Shown: one piece after another, positions 52,807-62,755 of the stretch | Layout: each line of letters starts with the position of its first letter | Position numbering within the stretch: position 1 is the stretch's first letter | Source: Microvirga ossetica | Lineage (GTDB): Bacteria; Pseudomonadota; Alphaproteobacteria; Rhizobiales; Beijerinckiaceae | Length of the DNA stretch: 64,000 nucleotides | NCBI RefSeq assembly: GCF_002741015.1 | Contig: NZ_CP016616.1 | Coordinates: 1,595,501-1,659,500 of the forward strand | Reading direction: 5' to 3' | The notes under the pieces: generated by a model | The model's database searches: none | The model's input: only the letters and a program-made list of their open reading frames with translations | Told to the model about the DNA's origin: nothing | Made by a program: the position numbers and the translations under genes

Positions 52807-54677
52807 ACCGCTTCGCCGCCCTCCTCGACCGTCTCGGCTATGAGCCCCGCCGCAACGCCAAGCTGCGGCTGCTTGCGGATTATTTCCGCCACACCCCCGA
52901 CCCGGACCGCGGCTATGCGCTCGCCGCCATGACCGGCGCACTGATGTTCAAGGAGGCCAAGGCCGGCCTGATCCGCGGCTTGGTGGAGGAGCGGACCGAT
53001 CCGGAGCTTTTTCGGATGTCCTATCACTATGTGGGCGATCTGGCGGAGACGGTAGCCCTGATCTGGCCTGCCCCGGGGCATGAGAGCGTGGCGCCCCCCT
53101 CCCCCTTGCGGGGAGGGGTAGGGGTGGGGGTCGGAAAGCCGGAGCAGTCGGGAGCCGATGTCTCCACCGACGGCTCTGCCAGCACTTCAAAAGGCGCCCT
53201 CTCACCCGGTCGTTCCACCCCCACCTCCAACTCCTCCCCGCAAGGGGGAGGAGGGATAGGGCTCGGCCACAACAACCCGCCGCCCCATGTTCCGACCCTC
53301 ACGGAGGTCATCGAGACCCTCGCGACCACGAGCAAGAGCGACCTGCCGGCTCGGGTTGCAGGCTGGATGGACGCTCTCGACGAAACCGGGCGCTGGGCGC
53401 TCATCAAGCTGATCACCCGAGAGCTGCGGGTCGGCGTCTCGGCCAGGCTTGCGAAGACGGCTGTCGCTCAGCTCGGTGAGATCGAGCCCGACGAGGTCGA
53501 GCTCGTCTGGCACGGGCTGGAGGCTCCTTACGAAGATCTCTTCGCCTGGGTCGAAGGCCGCGGGCCGAAGCCGGAATCCGGCAATCCCGCCCCGTTTCGC
53601 CCCTCCATGCTCTCGCACCCTCTGGAGGACGAGGATTTCGCCAAGCTCGAAGCCTCCGATTTCCTGGCCGAGTGGAAATGGGACGGCATCCGCCTTCAGG
53701 CCGCGTCGGGCCAGGGCAGCGACGGGCGACCGGTGCGGCGGATCTACTCCCGCACCGGCGAGGACGTCTCCCGCGCCTTTCCCGATCTTGTCGAGGCGCT
53801 CGATTTCGAGGGTGCTATCGACGGCGAATTGCTGATCGTGCGCGAAGGCCGGGTGCAGAGCTTCAACGTGCTGCAGCAGCGCCTGAACCGGAAGGCCGTG
53901 ACGCCAAAGCTCATCTCGGAGTTTCCGGCGCATCTGCGCGTCTACGATATCCTGTTCGAGGGCGAGGAGGACCTGCGCGCCCTGCCCTTCGCCGAGCGAC
54001 GCCGTCGGCTGGAGGCCCTCGTCGCCCGCCTCGACGACCCACGCATCGACCTTTCGCCCATGGTGCCCTTCTCGACCTGGGACGATCTCGCTGCCGCCCG
54101 CGGCGACCCGGCTTCGGTCGGGGCAGGTCCCGATGCGGATGCCATCGAGGGCTGCATGATCAAGCGGGCGAGCAGCCCCTATCTGCCCGGCCGCCCCAAG
54201 GGCTACTGGTACAAGTGGAAGCGCGACCCTTACCTCGTGGACGCTGTGATGATGTACGGCCAGCGCGGCCACGGGAAGCGCTCGTCCTTCTATTCCGACT
54301 ACACCTTCGGCGTCTGGCGCAGCGGGCCGGACGGTGAGGAGTTGGTGCCCGTGGGCAAGGCCTATCACGGCTTCACCGACGAGGAGCTCTTGAAGCTAGA
54401 CCGCTATGTCCGTAACCACACGGTCAAACGCTTCGGCCCGGTGCGGGAGGTGGAATACGGCAAGGATCGCGGCCTCGTGCTGGAGGTTGCCTTCGAGGGG
54501 CTGCAGCGCTCGACTCGGCACAAATCCGGCGTCGCCATGCGTTTTCCCCGCATCAGCCGCATCCGCTGGGACAAGCCGGCGGCCGAGGCCGACCGGATCG
54601 AGACCCTGGAGAAGATCCTGGAGCGCGGCGAGAAGGAGATCCATCCCCTCAAGGAGCAGCAGACGAAAGAGGCGTGA
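52803..54677 (+). CDS. Ligase-associated ATP-dependent DNA ligase
   Basis: This 624-residue ligase has an N-terminal helical DNA-binding domain (about 1-270) interrupted by an insert, and an adenylation domain with Lys292 in EWKWDGIRLQ. Later motifs include IDGELLI, EGCMIKRASSPYLPG and YWYKWKRD, followed by an OB-fold domain. It seals nicks with ATP. Residues about 98-151 are encoded by a palindromic repeat in frame and are rich in Pro/Gly/Ser. The start ATG 52803 is fixed by the overlap with the exonuclease stop. Confidence 0.93.
   Translation: MNRFAALLDRLGYEPRRNAKLRLLADYFRHTPDPDRGYALAAMTGALMFKEAKAGLIRGLVEERTDPELFRMSYHYVGDLAETVALIWPAPGHESVAPPSPLRGGVGVGVGKPEQSGADVSTDGSASTSKGALSPGRSTPTSNSSPQGGGGIGLGHNNPPPHVPTLTEVIETLATTSKSDLPARVAGWMDALDETGRWALIKLITRELRVGVSARLAKTAVAQLGEIEPDEVELVWHGLEAPYEDLFAWVEGRGPKPESGNPAPFRPSMLSHPLEDEDFAKLEASDFLAEWKWDGIRLQAASGQGSDGRPVRRIYSRTGEDVSRAFPDLVEALDFEGAIDGELLIVREGRVQSFNVLQQRLNRKAVTPKLISEFPAHLRVYDILFEGEEDLRALPFAERRRRLEALVARLDDPRIDLSPMVPFSTWDDLAAARGDPASVGAGPDADAIEGCMIKRASSPYLPGRPKGYWYKWKRDPYLVDAVMMYGQRGHGKRSSFYSDYTFGVWRSGPDGEELVPVGKAYHGFTDEELLKLDRYVRNHTVKRFGPVREVEYGKDRGLVLEVAFEGLQRSTRHKSGVAMRFPRISRIRWDKPAAEADRIETLEKILERGEKEIHPLKEQQTKEA
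53094..53255. repeat. Palindromic element inserted in frame within the ligase gene
   Basis: CCCCCTCCCCCTTGCGGGGA at one end pairs with TCCTCCCCGCAAGGGGGAGG at the other, with GGGGTGGGGGT against ACCCCCACC inside. It has the same family and layout as the copy at 33672-33830 and adds about 54 residues to the ligase. Confidence 0.85.
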
Positions 54678-54679
54678 CG

Positions 54680-55132
54680 ATGCTGAATGTGGAAACCCTT
54701 TCCGAGGGAAGCGTGACGCAGCAGGTGAACGGCCGGCTCGTGGTGGAAACCGAAGGCCAGGGCTTCACCGAGATCACGGAGGCCGTCTCGCGCTGGGTGT
54801 TCGGCACCGGCGTCCTGAACGGCCTGCTGACCGTGTTCTGCCGTCACACCTCAGCCTCCCTGACCGTTCAGGAGAATGCCGACCCGGATGTGCGCCAGGA
54901 CCTGCTTGCCGCCTTCGACCGGCTGGCGCCGCGGGACGCCGATTATGTCCATTCCACCGAAGGCGCGGACGACATGCCCGCCCATATCCGGACCATGCTC
55001 TCCGGCGTGAGCTTGAGCATTCCGGTGGTGGAGGGCCAGATGGTCCTGGGCACTTGGCAGGGGATCTACCTCGTCGAGCACCGGGACGGCCCCCAGACCC
55101 GCGATCTTATTTTTCACCTGATCGGGGCGTAA
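54680..55132 (+). CDS. yjbQ: YjbQ/UPF0047-family protein
   Basis: This 150-residue single-domain protein matches the YjbQ family (FCRHTSASLTVQENADPDVR; GADDMPAHIRTML; GTWQGIYLVEHRDGPQTRDL). Some members have weak thiamine-phosphate synthase activity; the true role is unknown. ATG 54680 is used; GTG 54674 overlaps the ligase stop and would add two residues. It is probably co-transcribed with exonuclease and ligase, as in related genomes. Confidence 0.88.
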   Translation: MLNVETLSEGSVTQQVNGRLVVETEGQGFTEITEAVSRWVFGTGVLNGLLTVFCRHTSASLTVQENADPDVRQDLLAAFDRLAPRDADYVHSTEGADDMPAHIRTMLSGVSLSIPVVEGQMVLGTWQGIYLVEHRDGPQTRDLIFHLIGA

Positions 55133-55170
55133 TCCACATGATTGGATGGGATGCCTCGGTACTTTCCCTA

Positions 55171-55276
55171 GCGCATCGTGCGGAAAAGTGGTTCCGGTTT
55201 TCCGCACGATGCGCGGTATAGAAAAGCGAGCATCGGATTGATCCCAAAAGTGGGTCCCACTTTTGGGTCCGATGCT
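55171..55276. repeat. Two adjacent perfect or near-perfect hairpins
   Basis: Hairpin 1 (55171-55214) has 17-bp perfect arms GCGCATCGTGCGGAAAA and TTTTCCGCACGATGCGC. Hairpin 2 (55229-55276) has AGCATCGGA/TCCGATGCT and CCCAAAAGTGGG/CCCACTTTTGGG. Both types are dispersed repeats in Hyphomicrobiales. They lie between yjbQ and the regulator gene. Confidence 0.8.
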
Positions 55277-55368
55277 TCAGAATGGCCAAGGCGTTCGAAT
55301 GCCGCCTTGCCATTTCATGAGGGAAGCGGCTAAGGCATCAGGGATGCGTCTCGGGGGAGAGGGCCCAC

Positions 55369-56040
55369 GTGCAAAGTCAGACCACCACGATCATTATCGC
55401 CGATGACCATCCGCTGTTTCGTGGCGCCCTGAGGCAGGCCATCGCCTCCACCATGCCGCAGGCCCGGGTCGTCGAGGCGAGCGGCATGGAGGATCTGAAC
55501 GCCACCCTGACCCATGAGCGCGACGTTGACCTGATCCTGCTCGACCTGACCATGCCGGGCGTGCAGGGCTTCTCCGGCCTGATGTCGCTCAGGGCTCAAT
55601 ATCCCGAACTGCCCGTCATGATCGTGTCCGCGACCGAAGAGCCGACCGTGATCCGCCGGGCCATGGATTTCGGCGCCTCCGGATTCATTCCGAAATCCGT
55701 CGACGTCGACAGCATCGGCGAAGCCATCAAGGCGGTGCTCGCCGGCGACACCTGGACCCCGCCGGACGTGGACCTGTCCGCCGCCGAAGACGCCGAGACC
55801 GCCGACCTCGTGCGCCGTCTCGGCACCTTGACCCCGCAGCAGGTGCGCGTTCTGACCATGCTCTCCGAGGGCCTGCTCAACAAGCAGATCGCCTACGAGC
55901 TCGGCGTCTCGGAAGCTACCGTGAAGGCCCACGTCTCGGCCATCCTCGACAAGCTCGGCGTCGATAGCCGCACCCAGGCGGTCATTGCCGCCGCGAAGAT
56001 CGGCATGACCCAGCGCCCCTCCCCGGCCGGGGCGGATTAA
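55369..56040 (+). CDS. NarL/FixJ-family response regulator
   Basis: This 223-residue protein has a complete receiver domain (Asp12-Asp13 pair, phospho-acceptor Asp59 in ILLDLTMPG, Lys in SGFIPKSVD) and a LuxR helix-turn-helix (LTPQQVRVLTMLSEGLLNKQ; SEATVKAHVSAILDKLGVDS). It should be phosphorylated by a histidine kinase, but none is encoded nearby, so it is an orphan. The start is GTG 55369 with GGGGGAGAGGG upstream. Its TAA overlaps the convergent hydrolase TAA (TTAA). Confidence 0.92.
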   Translation: MQSQTTTIIIADDHPLFRGALRQAIASTMPQARVVEASGMEDLNATLTHERDVDLILLDLTMPGVQGFSGLMSLRAQYPELPVMIVSATEEPTVIRRAMDFGASGFIPKSVDVDSIGEAIKAVLAGDTWTPPDVDLSAAEDAETADLVRRLGTLTPQQVRVLTMLSEGLLNKQIAYELGVSEATVKAHVSAILDKLGVDSRTQAVIAAAKIGMTQRPSPAGAD

Positions 56041-56978
56041 AGCGCTTCGATAAACCCGTCGATCCGCGACAGCGCCCGTTCGCTCATGGCGCTGTCGAAG
56101 CGGATGAACACGTGGCAGCCGCCGGGCCAGATCGCGAGGTCGGTTGTGTTGCCCGCCGCCGCCCAGCGCGAGGCCATGAACAGCGTGTCGTCGAGCAGCA
56201 TATCCTTCGTGCCGACGGAAAACAGGGTCGGCGGCAAACCTTTAAGGTCGGCATAGAGGGGCGAGACATCGGGATCGCGCCGGTCGTCGACCTGCCCGCA
56301 GAAATTCTCCGCGAAGACCCGCACATCGTTGGTGTTGAGGATCAGACGCTCGGCGCCCCAGTGCCGGACGCTGGGCGTCAGGGTGAGGTCGTAGCAGCCG
56401 GCGAAGAGGTTCGCGCCCCGGAAAGGGTTGAGGCCGTGCCGGTCCCGCAGGCGCAGGATCGTCACCGCCGAGAGATGGGCGCCGGCCGACTCGCCGCCGA
56501 TGAACAGGCGCGAGGTGCCGAAGCGGCTCTCCATTTCCCGGATCACCCACAAAGCCGCCGCCTCGCAATCGTCGGGTGCGGCCGGATAAGGATCTTCCGG
56601 GGCCAGACGATACTCGACGGAGACCACCGCGAGGCCGCACCTTTCTGCAAGGCGGTCGAGCCAGGGATCCTGCTCGTCCGCCGTACCCCAGGTCCAGCCG
56701 CCGCCATGGATATGGAGATAGACGCCGCGCGGGGTCTCCGGCGCGATGATCCGCAGCGGGATGGGTCCGGCCGGCCCGTCGATGGCGATGGTCTGCGCCC
56801 GGGGGCTCAGGGGCATCAGGGGGAACGGCCCGAGCCCCTGGCGCCGCCGCTCGCGCACCAAAGCCGGAGGCACCGACATCGGGTCCGGCAGAGCCGCGAG
56901 CTTGGCCACGATATCGGCATTCTGGGCGCGGATCTCGTCGCTGACGGCGGCAGGGTCGAAGAGGGCGGGATCGATCAT
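56037..56978 (-). CDS. HSL-type alpha/beta-hydrolase
   Basis: This 313-residue esterase belongs to the hormone-sensitive-lipase branch: oxyanion motif HGGGW, EYRLAPEDPYPAA, nucleophile elbow GESAG, Asp in SVGTKDMLLDD and His in WPGGCHVF. It probably hydrolyses short-chain esters in the cytosol. ATG 56978 is preferred because the open frame upstream reads poorly. It is convergent with the response regulator. Confidence 0.9.
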   Translation of the reverse strand: MIDPALFDPAAVSDEIRAQNADIVAKLAALPDPMSVPPALVRERRRQGLGPFPLMPLSPRAQTIAIDGPAGPIPLRIIAPETPRGVYLHIHGGGWTWGTADEQDPWLDRLAERCGLAVVSVEYRLAPEDPYPAAPDDCEAAALWVIREMESRFGTSRLFIGGESAGAHLSAVTILRLRDRHGLNPFRGANLFAGCYDLTLTPSVRHWGAERLILNTNDVRVFAENFCGQVDDRRDPDVSPLYADLKGLPPTLFSVGTKDMLLDDTLFMASRWAAAGNTTDLAIWPGGCHVFIRFDSAMSERALSRIDGFIEAL

Positions 56979-57074
56979 GCGAGTCTCGGGGTGGTTGCGT
57001 TCGTCGCCGGTGCCTGCGATGAAGCACACGCAAAGCCACAGGTCCAGTTACGCTTTCTGACGAGATCGAGGATA

Positions 57075-57338
57075 ATGTCCAACCTGAATCGTTTTCTCGG
57101 CGGCTCCCCCGGCTCCGTGCTGGTGAAGCTGATCTTCCTGTCCCTCCTCGTCGGCGCCTTCCTGGCTTTCCTCGGCATCACGCCGTTCGGGCTGATCGAG
57201 GGATTGTTCAACTGGATCAGTTCGGTCCTGGACCTCAGCTTCGAGACGGTGCAGGAGGTTGGCCTCTGGGTCCTTTACGGGGCGATCATCGTCGTCCCGC
57301 TGTGGCTGATTTCCCGCCTCTTCAGCAGCCGGCGCTGA
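57075..57338 (+). CDS. DUF6460-type small membrane protein
   Basis: This 87-residue protein has two membrane helices (about 16-36, VKLIFLSLLVGAFLAFLGI; and about 62-80, GLWVLYGAIIVVPLWLISRL) and an Arg end. It matches the DUF6460 family of alphaproteobacteria. GAGGATA lies before the ATG. It is 18 bases upstream of the MATE transporter gene and is probably co-transcribed with it. The function is unknown. Confidence 0.82.
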   Translation: MSNLNRFLGGSPGSVLVKLIFLSLLVGAFLAFLGITPFGLIEGLFNWISSVLDLSFETVQEVGLWVLYGAIIVVPLWLISRLFSSRR

Positions 57339-57356
57339 GGCCGCTCAAGGATCATC

Positions 57357-58697
57357 ATGGACGGCCCCTCCCCCGCCCGGCGGCTCGACGTCTCCCATCG
57401 CCGCATGCTGGCTCTCGCCCTGCCGATGACCCTGTCGCATGTGACGACGCCGCTCCTCGGCCTCGTCGACGCGACGGTGATCGGGCGGCTCGGGGAGGCG
57501 CATCTGCTCGGCGCGGTGGCACTCGGTGCCGTGATCTTCGATTTCGTGTTCTGGAGCTTCGGGTCGCTCCGCATGGCGACCGCCGGCCTCACCGCACAGG
57601 CGACGGGCGCCGGCAACCGGCACGAGGTCGACCTGACCCTTGCCCGGGCCTTCCTGGTCGCAGGCGCGACGGGTCTCCTGCTGATCCTGCTGCAATGGCC
57701 CATCGCGGCGCTCGCCTTTTCCATGGCCGGCGCAAGCCAGGCGGTGACCGAGGCGTTGGCGACCTATTTCTTCATCCGCATCTGGGCTGCACCCTTCACG
57801 CTCGCGAACTACGTGATCCTCGGCTCCACCCTGGGACGCGGCCGCACCGATCTCGGCCTGCTGCTGCAGGTGGCGATCAACGTGGCCAACATCGCGTTCA
57901 CCATGGCGCTCGTGCTGGGCTTCGGCCTCGGCATCGCGGGTGCCGCCATCGGCACGGCCTTGGCGGAGGTGCTGGGCGTGGGTCTCGGCATCGCGGTGCT
58001 GCGCCGCCTCGGCTCGAACCCGCTCGCCGTCACGTGGCGGGAAGTGCTGGACCGTGCAGCAATGCTGCAGAATCTCGCCATGAACCGGGACATCATGATC
58101 CGCAACGTGGCGCTGATCCTCGCCTTCTCGATCTTCAGCGCGCTGGGCGCGAGATCGGGCGACGTGACGCTCGCCGCCAATGCGGTGCTCTACAACATGT
58201 TCCTGATCGGGGGCTATTTCCTCGACGGCTTCGCCACCGCCGCCGAGACCCTGTGCGGCCAGAGCATCGGCGCCCGCGACGAGCGCAGCTTCCGCCGCGC
58301 GATCAACTTGAGCCTGGGATGGAGCCTCGGCTTCGGCCTCGCCGTCTCAGGGCTCTTCTTGATCGGCGGCGGCTTCTTCATCGACTTCGTGTCGACGAAT
58401 GCGGATGTGCGCTCCTATGCGCGGGAGTATCTGGTGTTCGCAGCGCTGACACCGCTCTTCGGCGCCGCCGCCTTCGCCTTCGACGGCATCTATACGGGCG
58501 CGACCTGGACCCGGCACATGCGCGACCTCATGGTTCTGGCCTTCGCCCTGTACGGCGCCGTTCTCCTGGCGGCCGGCAGCCTCGGCAACACGGCGCTCTG
58601 GATCGCCCTTCTCGCTTTCTTGAGCGCGCGAGGCCTCGGCCAGTTCCTGCTCTATCCGCGACTGGCCAGGAAGACCTTCGCCGCTATGACCTCTTAG
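57357..58697 (+). CDS. MATE-family efflux transporter
   Basis: This 446-residue membrane protein has about twelve helices in two bundles, of the DinF-like MATE branch ([60 protein letters not shown]). It exports cationic compounds or metabolites using proton or sodium gradients. The substrate is unknown. Its stop overlaps the convergent pyrD stop by four bases. Confidence 0.92.
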   Translation: MDGPSPARRLDVSHRRMLALALPMTLSHVTTPLLGLVDATVIGRLGEAHLLGAVALGAVIFDFVFWSFGSLRMATAGLTAQATGAGNRHEVDLTLARAFLVAGATGLLLILLQWPIAALAFSMAGASQAVTEALATYFFIRIWAAPFTLANYVILGSTLGRGRTDLGLLLQVAINVANIAFTMALVLGFGLGIAGAAIGTALAEVLGVGLGIAVLRRLGSNPLAVTWREVLDRAAMLQNLAMNRDIMIRNVALILAFSIFSALGARSGDVTLAANAVLYNMFLIGGYFLDGFATAAETLCGQSIGARDERSFRRAINLSLGWSLGFGLAVSGLFLIGGGFFIDFVSTNADVRSYAREYLVFAALTPLFGAAAFAFDGIYTGATWTRHMRDLMVLAFALYGAVLLAAGSLGNTALWIALLAFLSARGLGQFLLYPRLARKTFAAMTS

Positions 58698-59779
58698 AAA
58701 CGGCCCCGCGCGATCGCGACCACGTCGCGGCCGATGGCCTGGGTCAGCGACGTCTTCTCGGCTTCGAGCGTCTGCACCAGCCCGCGCTTGATGTCGCCGA
58801 TGAGGCCCGGTCCCTTGTAGACCATCGCCGAATAGAGCTGAACGAGGCTTGCTCCTGCGCGGATCTTGGTCCAGGCAGCTTCCGCTGAATCGATGCCGCC
58901 GACGCCGATGAGCGGGATCTGGCGCTCCACACGCAGGAATGTTTCGGCAAGCAGCCTGGTCGAGGGAACGAACAGCGGCTTGCCCGAGAGGCCTCCGGCT
59001 TCCGCAGCCAGTTCCTTCTCTTGCAGGCTGTCGGGTCGGGCGACGGTGGTGTTGGACACGGTGAGCCCGTCGACGCCGCGCCTCAGGACCGTCGTGACCA
59101 TGGCATCGAGCGCATCGAGCGAAATGTCCGGCGCGATCTTCAGCAGAATGATCGTCTTGCGCCTTCCGTGATCCGCCTTGTCGCGCGCCTCGATGCTGCG
59201 GGCTAGCAGGTCGTCGAGAAATGCCTCGCCCTGCAGGTCGCGCAGGCCCGGCGTGTTCGGCGACGACACGTTGATGGTGAGGAAATCGGCAAGCCCGCAC
59301 AGGCGCTCGATGCAGAGCACGTAATCGGCGATGCGATCTGCCGAATCTTTGTTGGCGCCGATATTGACCCCGACGATGCCCGGACGACCGCGGCGATTGA
59401 CGAGGCGCAGGCGCGCCGCATCGAGGCCGTCGCTGTTGAGGCCGAAGCGGTTGATCACAGCCTCGTCGCGCGCGAGCCGGAACACCCGCGGGCGGGGATT
59501 GCCTTCCTGCGGCTTCGGCACCACGCCTCCGAGTTCGACGAAGCCGAAGCCGAGGCCGAGAAGCTGATCGGGCACTTCGCATTGCTTGTCGAAGCCCGCC
59601 GCAAGACCGACGGGATTGGGGAAGTGCCTGTCGAGCACGTTGACGGACAGGCGCGCATCGTCCGCAGGCGGCGCCGACACGGGCATCAGCGACAGCGCGC
59701 GGATCGTCAGCTGATGCGCCGTCTCGGCATCGAGCGCGTGAAGAGCGGGTTTGGCGAGGGAGAAGAGCGAGCCGATCAT
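58694..59779 (-). CDS. pyrD: Dihydroorotate dehydrogenase (quinone), class 2
   Basis: This 361-residue FMN enzyme oxidises dihydroorotate to orotate in pyrimidine synthesis and passes electrons to the quinone pool. Visible features are the N-terminal amphipathic membrane-binding helices, [28 protein letters not shown], the catalytic Ser in [12 protein letters not shown], and [23 protein letters not shown] 59779 overlaps the stop of the DUF952 gene by four bases, a common pair in Hyphomicrobiales. Confidence 0.94.
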   Translation of the reverse strand: MIGSLFSLAKPALHALDAETAHQLTIRALSLMPVSAPPADDARLSVNVLDRHFPNPVGLAAGFDKQCEVPDQLLGLGFGFVELGGVVPKPQEGNPRPRVFRLARDEAVINRFGLNSDGLDAARLRLVNRRGRPGIVGVNIGANKDSADRIADYVLCIERLCGLADFLTINVSSPNTPGLRDLQGEAFLDDLLARSIEARDKADHGRRKTIILLKIAPDISLDALDAMVTTVLRRGVDGLTVSNTTVARPDSLQEKELAAEAGGLSGKPLFVPSTRLLAETFLRVERQIPLIGVGGIDSAEAAWTKIRAGASLVQLYSAMVYKGPGLIGDIKRGLVQTLEAEKTSLTQAIGRDVVAIARGRF

Positions 59780-60120
59780 TGCGAGAGATCCGGAAAGACG
59801 TGGCCCCCGTCGGCGCCGAGGGGAAGCGGCTTCACCCATAGCACGGCGGAGAGATTCAGCGGGGCATAGAGATGGGGAAACAGATCGCCGCCGCGCGAGG
59901 GTTCATAGCGCAAGGCGTGACCGAGCGAGTCGGCATCGATGGCGATCAACAGGAGATCGTTCTGGCCTGCAAAGTGCTTCGCCGCCGTCTCGCGGACCTG
60001 TTTTCCCGTGGAAAAATGGAGGTACCCATCTTGGACGTCAATGGGCGCACCTGCGAAGGATCCGGCCTTTTCGGCGGTTTGCCAGAGCAAAGCGGGGCAG
60101 ATTTTATAAATAACGTGCAT
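59776..60120 (-). CDS. DUF952-family protein
   Basis: This 114-residue protein matches DUF952: [52 protein letters not shown] and [11 protein letters not shown]. The conserved His/Ser pattern (LHFS) suggests an ADP-ribosyl or glutamyl-type fold, but its activity is unknown. ATG 60120 is chosen at the conserved MHVIYKI start. It is upstream of pyrD in one operon with a 4-base overlap. Confidence 0.88.
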   Translation of the reverse strand: MHVIYKICPALLWQTAEKAGSFAGAPIDVQDGYLHFSTGKQVRETAAKHFAGQNDLLLIAIDADSLGHALRYEPSRGGDLFPHLYAPLNLSAVLWVKPLPLGADGGHVFPDLSQ

Positions 60121-60274
60121 GAAACCTCGATTATCGATGCGTCGCGTCCGGAGCAACCCGGATTAGACTTATTGTCTCAAGAGTTTGTTGGTAATCGTCG
60201 CCGTTTTCGGCCACACTTAATTCCTAATCATAGGTTCCATTTCATCGAGTTTCGCTCTTTGCGAGGCCAGCACG

Positions 60275-60907
60275 ATGTTATCTCATGAGCGCGTTTGGGC
60301 TGCTATCGATGCGTTGGCATCGCGGCACGGCATGACTGCATCCGGATTGGCGCGCAAGGCCGGTCTCGATGCAACCAGCTTCAACAAGTCGAAGCGTGTG
60401 AGCCCGGAGGGTCGGGAGCGATGGCCCTCCACGGAGTCGATTTCCAAAATTCTTAAAGCCACCGGTGCGACCCTGGAGGATTTTCTCCGCCTCGTCGAGC
60501 CTTCCGGGTCCTTGCGCCGCTCCATGATCCCGCTGATCGGCATGGAGGAGGCCATGTCGGGAAAGGTGTTCAACGAGGAGGGCATGCCGAACGAGGGTCC
60601 CGGCTGGGACGAGATCGAGTTCCCCGATTTCGGGCAGGAGAAGGTTTTTGCCCTGGAGGTCACCGGCGACGGCTTGGGCCCGCTCTATCGCGACGGTGAC
60701 ATTCTCATCGTCTCGCCGACCGCCAGCACACGCAAGGGCGACCGCATCGTCGTGTGCACCACGGGCGGACAGATCCTGGCCCAGGAGCTCAAGCGCCGCT
60801 CGGCCAAGACTCTGGAAATGACGTCGCTCGCCAAGGATCAGGAAGACCAGGTGATCCCGGCAGAGGAGATCGCCTGGTCCGCCCGCATCATGTGGGCGCG
60901 CCAATAG
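60275..60907 (+). CDS. XRE/S24-type regulator lacking the peptidase residues
   Basis: This 210-residue protein has an N-terminal helix-turn-helix (about 5-70; GMTASGLARKAGLDATSFNK) and a C-terminal LexA/S24-like beta domain (about 120-205; FALEVTGDGLGPLYRDGD, KGDRIVVCTTGGQILAQELK). At the position of the catalytic Ser (GDSM in LexA) it has Gly, and the usual Lys of 'KRL' is Gln-Glu-Leu. Self-cleavage is therefore unlikely, and it probably binds a ligand or acts constitutively. It is divergent from the DUF952-pyrD operon. Confidence 0.85.
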   Translation: MLSHERVWAAIDALASRHGMTASGLARKAGLDATSFNKSKRVSPEGRERWPSTESISKILKATGATLEDFLRLVEPSGSLRRSMIPLIGMEEAMSGKVFNEEGMPNEGPGWDEIEFPDFGQEKVFALEVTGDGLGPLYRDGDILIVSPTASTRKGDRIVVCTTGGQILAQELKRRSAKTLEMTSLAKDQEDQVIPAEEIAWSARIMWARQ

Positions 60908-60914
60908 GCTCGGC

Positions 60915-62648
60915 TCAAGCCGCGCGTCCGGCCTCACGCTGCTTCAGGAACGCGTCGTGCTCGCGCACGAGGTCGCCGTCGAGCGCCTTCCGGATCAGCG
61001 CCCGCGTCTCCGTCACGCCATAGAGGGCGACGAACGAGCCGAAGCGCGGGCCGCGGGGCTCGCCCAGCAGCACCTGGTAGATCGTGTTGAACCATTCGAT
61101 TGACACGCCCGGCCGATCGGGGGTCGCGCCTTTCGCCTTGAGATCCTGATAGCGCGGCTCAGCGCGGCCGACATTGTAGATCTCTTCCTGAATCGCTTCG
61201 GCGGTCGCAGGCCGCTCACCGGACTCGAACGAGCCAAGCACCTCTTCGAGCCGGCGCAGCGAAGCTGCCTCGACCTCGTCCGCCAGACGGTAGGTCTTCT
61301 GCGGCTTCACGAAATCCTCGAAATAGCGCACGGCGCGCTTCACGAGGCTGTCGAGACGCGGGTGCGTTTCCGGCGAGACACCGGGAGCATAGCGGCGGAT
61401 GAAACCCCACAGCACGTTGGGATCTTCGGAATTCGCCACAGCCACCAGATTGAGCAGCATGGAGAAGGAGATCGTCGTGCCGGGCTGGTTGCCGCCGCCG
61501 GATGAGACCAGCTCCGGAGCCGGCGGCTCGCCGGCATGGAGGTGCCAGACCGGATTCATCAGGCGCGCCTTGGCGTCCTGCGCCGGGTATTTCTCCAGGA
61601 AGGTCAGGTAATCGTCCACCTGCCGCGGGATCACGTCGAAATAGAGCTTCTTCGCCTCGCGCGGCTTGCTGAACATGAACAGCCGCAGGCTGTCCGGCGT
61701 GCCGTAGGTGAGCCACTCGTCGATGGTCAGCCCGTTGCCCTTGGACTTGGAGATCTTCTGGCCCCTGTCGTCCAGGAAAAGCTCGTAGTTGAACCCGTCC
61801 GGCGGCAGGCCGCCGAGCGCCTTGGCGATCTCGCCCGAAAGCTTCACGCTGTCGATCAGGTCCTTGCCGGCCATCTCGTAATCGACGCCGAGCGCCACCC
61901 AGCGCATGGCCCAGTCGGGCTTCCATTGCAGCTTGGCATGGCCGCCCGTGACCGGCGTCTCGAAGCGCTCGCCCGTCTCCGGATCGCGCCAGACGATGGT
62001 GCCGGCGTCGAGTTTGCGCTCGTCGATGGGCACCTGCATCACGATGCCGGTCTTCGGATGAACCGGCAGGAACGGCGAATAGGATTGCTGGCGCTCCTCG
62101 CGCAAGGACGGCAGCATGATCGCCATCACGGCATCGTAGCGCTCGAGCACGGTGAGCAGCGTCTTGTCGAAGCGCCCGGCCTTGTAGCATTCCGTCGCCG
62201 ACAGGAACTCGTAATCGAAGCCGAAGGCATCGAGGAATTCGCGCAGGCGCGCATTGTTGTGATGGGCAAAGCTCTCATGCGTGCCGAACGGATCGGGCAC
62301 CTGCGTCAGCGGCTTGCCGAGCGCCGAGGCCACGAGGTCCTTGTTCGGAACGTTGTCCGGCACCTTGCGCAGGCCGTCCATGTCGTCAGAGAAGGCGACG
62401 AGGCGCGTCGGGATGGTGTCGCCGGTTAGCACCCGGAAGGCATGGCGCACCATGCTGGTGCGGGCGACCTCGCCGAAGGTTCCGATATGCGGCAGGCCCG
62501 AGGGGCCGTAGCCCGTCTCGAACAGAGCCTCCTTCTTGCCGGTCCGTTTGAGCCGCTCGATGAGCTTGCGCGCCTCCTCGAAAGGCCAGGCATTGGCAGT
62601 CTGGGCGGCTTCAATCAGGGCAGGATCGAGGGTCAGGGGTCGGGACAT
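60915..62648 (-). CDS. lysK: Lysyl-tRNA synthetase, class I
   Basis: This 577-residue enzyme charges tRNA-Lys. The class I signatures are visible: the HIGH-type motif in [11 protein letters not shown] (near residue 50) and the KMSKS-type motif in KISKSKGNG. Class I LysRS replaces the class II enzyme in most Hyphomicrobiales. ATG 62648 is used; the longer upstream reading is not protein-like. The length is normal. It is convergent with the S24-like regulator, seven bases apart. Confidence 0.95.
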   Translation of the reverse strand: MSRPLTLDPALIEAAQTANAWPFEEARKLIERLKRTGKKEALFETGYGPSGLPHIGTFGEVARTSMVRHAFRVLTGDTIPTRLVAFSDDMDGLRKVPDNVPNKDLVASALGKPLTQVPDPFGTHESFAHHNNARLREFLDAFGFDYEFLSATECYKAGRFDKTLLTVLERYDAVMAIMLPSLREERQQSYSPFLPVHPKTGIVMQVPIDERKLDAGTIVWRDPETGERFETPVTGGHAKLQWKPDWAMRWVALGVDYEMAGKDLIDSVKLSGEIAKALGGLPPDGFNYELFLDDRGQKISKSKGNGLTIDEWLTYGTPDSLRLFMFSKPREAKKLYFDVIPRQVDDYLTFLEKYPAQDAKARLMNPVWHLHAGEPPAPELVSSGGGNQPGTTISFSMLLNLVAVANSEDPNVLWGFIRRYAPGVSPETHPRLDSLVKRAVRYFEDFVKPQKTYRLADEVEAASLRRLEEVLGSFESGERPATAEAIQEEIYNVGRAEPRYQDLKAKGATPDRPGVSIEWFNTIYQVLLGEPRGPRFGSFVALYGVTETRALIRKALDGDLVREHDAFLKQREAGRAA

Positions 62649-62755
62649 GGGCCTAGTGCTTGAAGGATTAAAGTGCTTCCGGAAGCGCGGCACACTAGGG
62701 ACGAGACCCGTTAGGGTCAATGCGGTAAACCCGTCTTCCCTTGAGCGAGAAGGCC

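Noticed and set aside
51684..54677. One 997-codon plus-strand frame that could suggest a giant exonuclease-ligase fusion
   Set aside because: The exonuclease is encoded in another frame at 51751-52806; the upstream part of the long frame is its shadow, and the ligase proper begins at ATG 52803.
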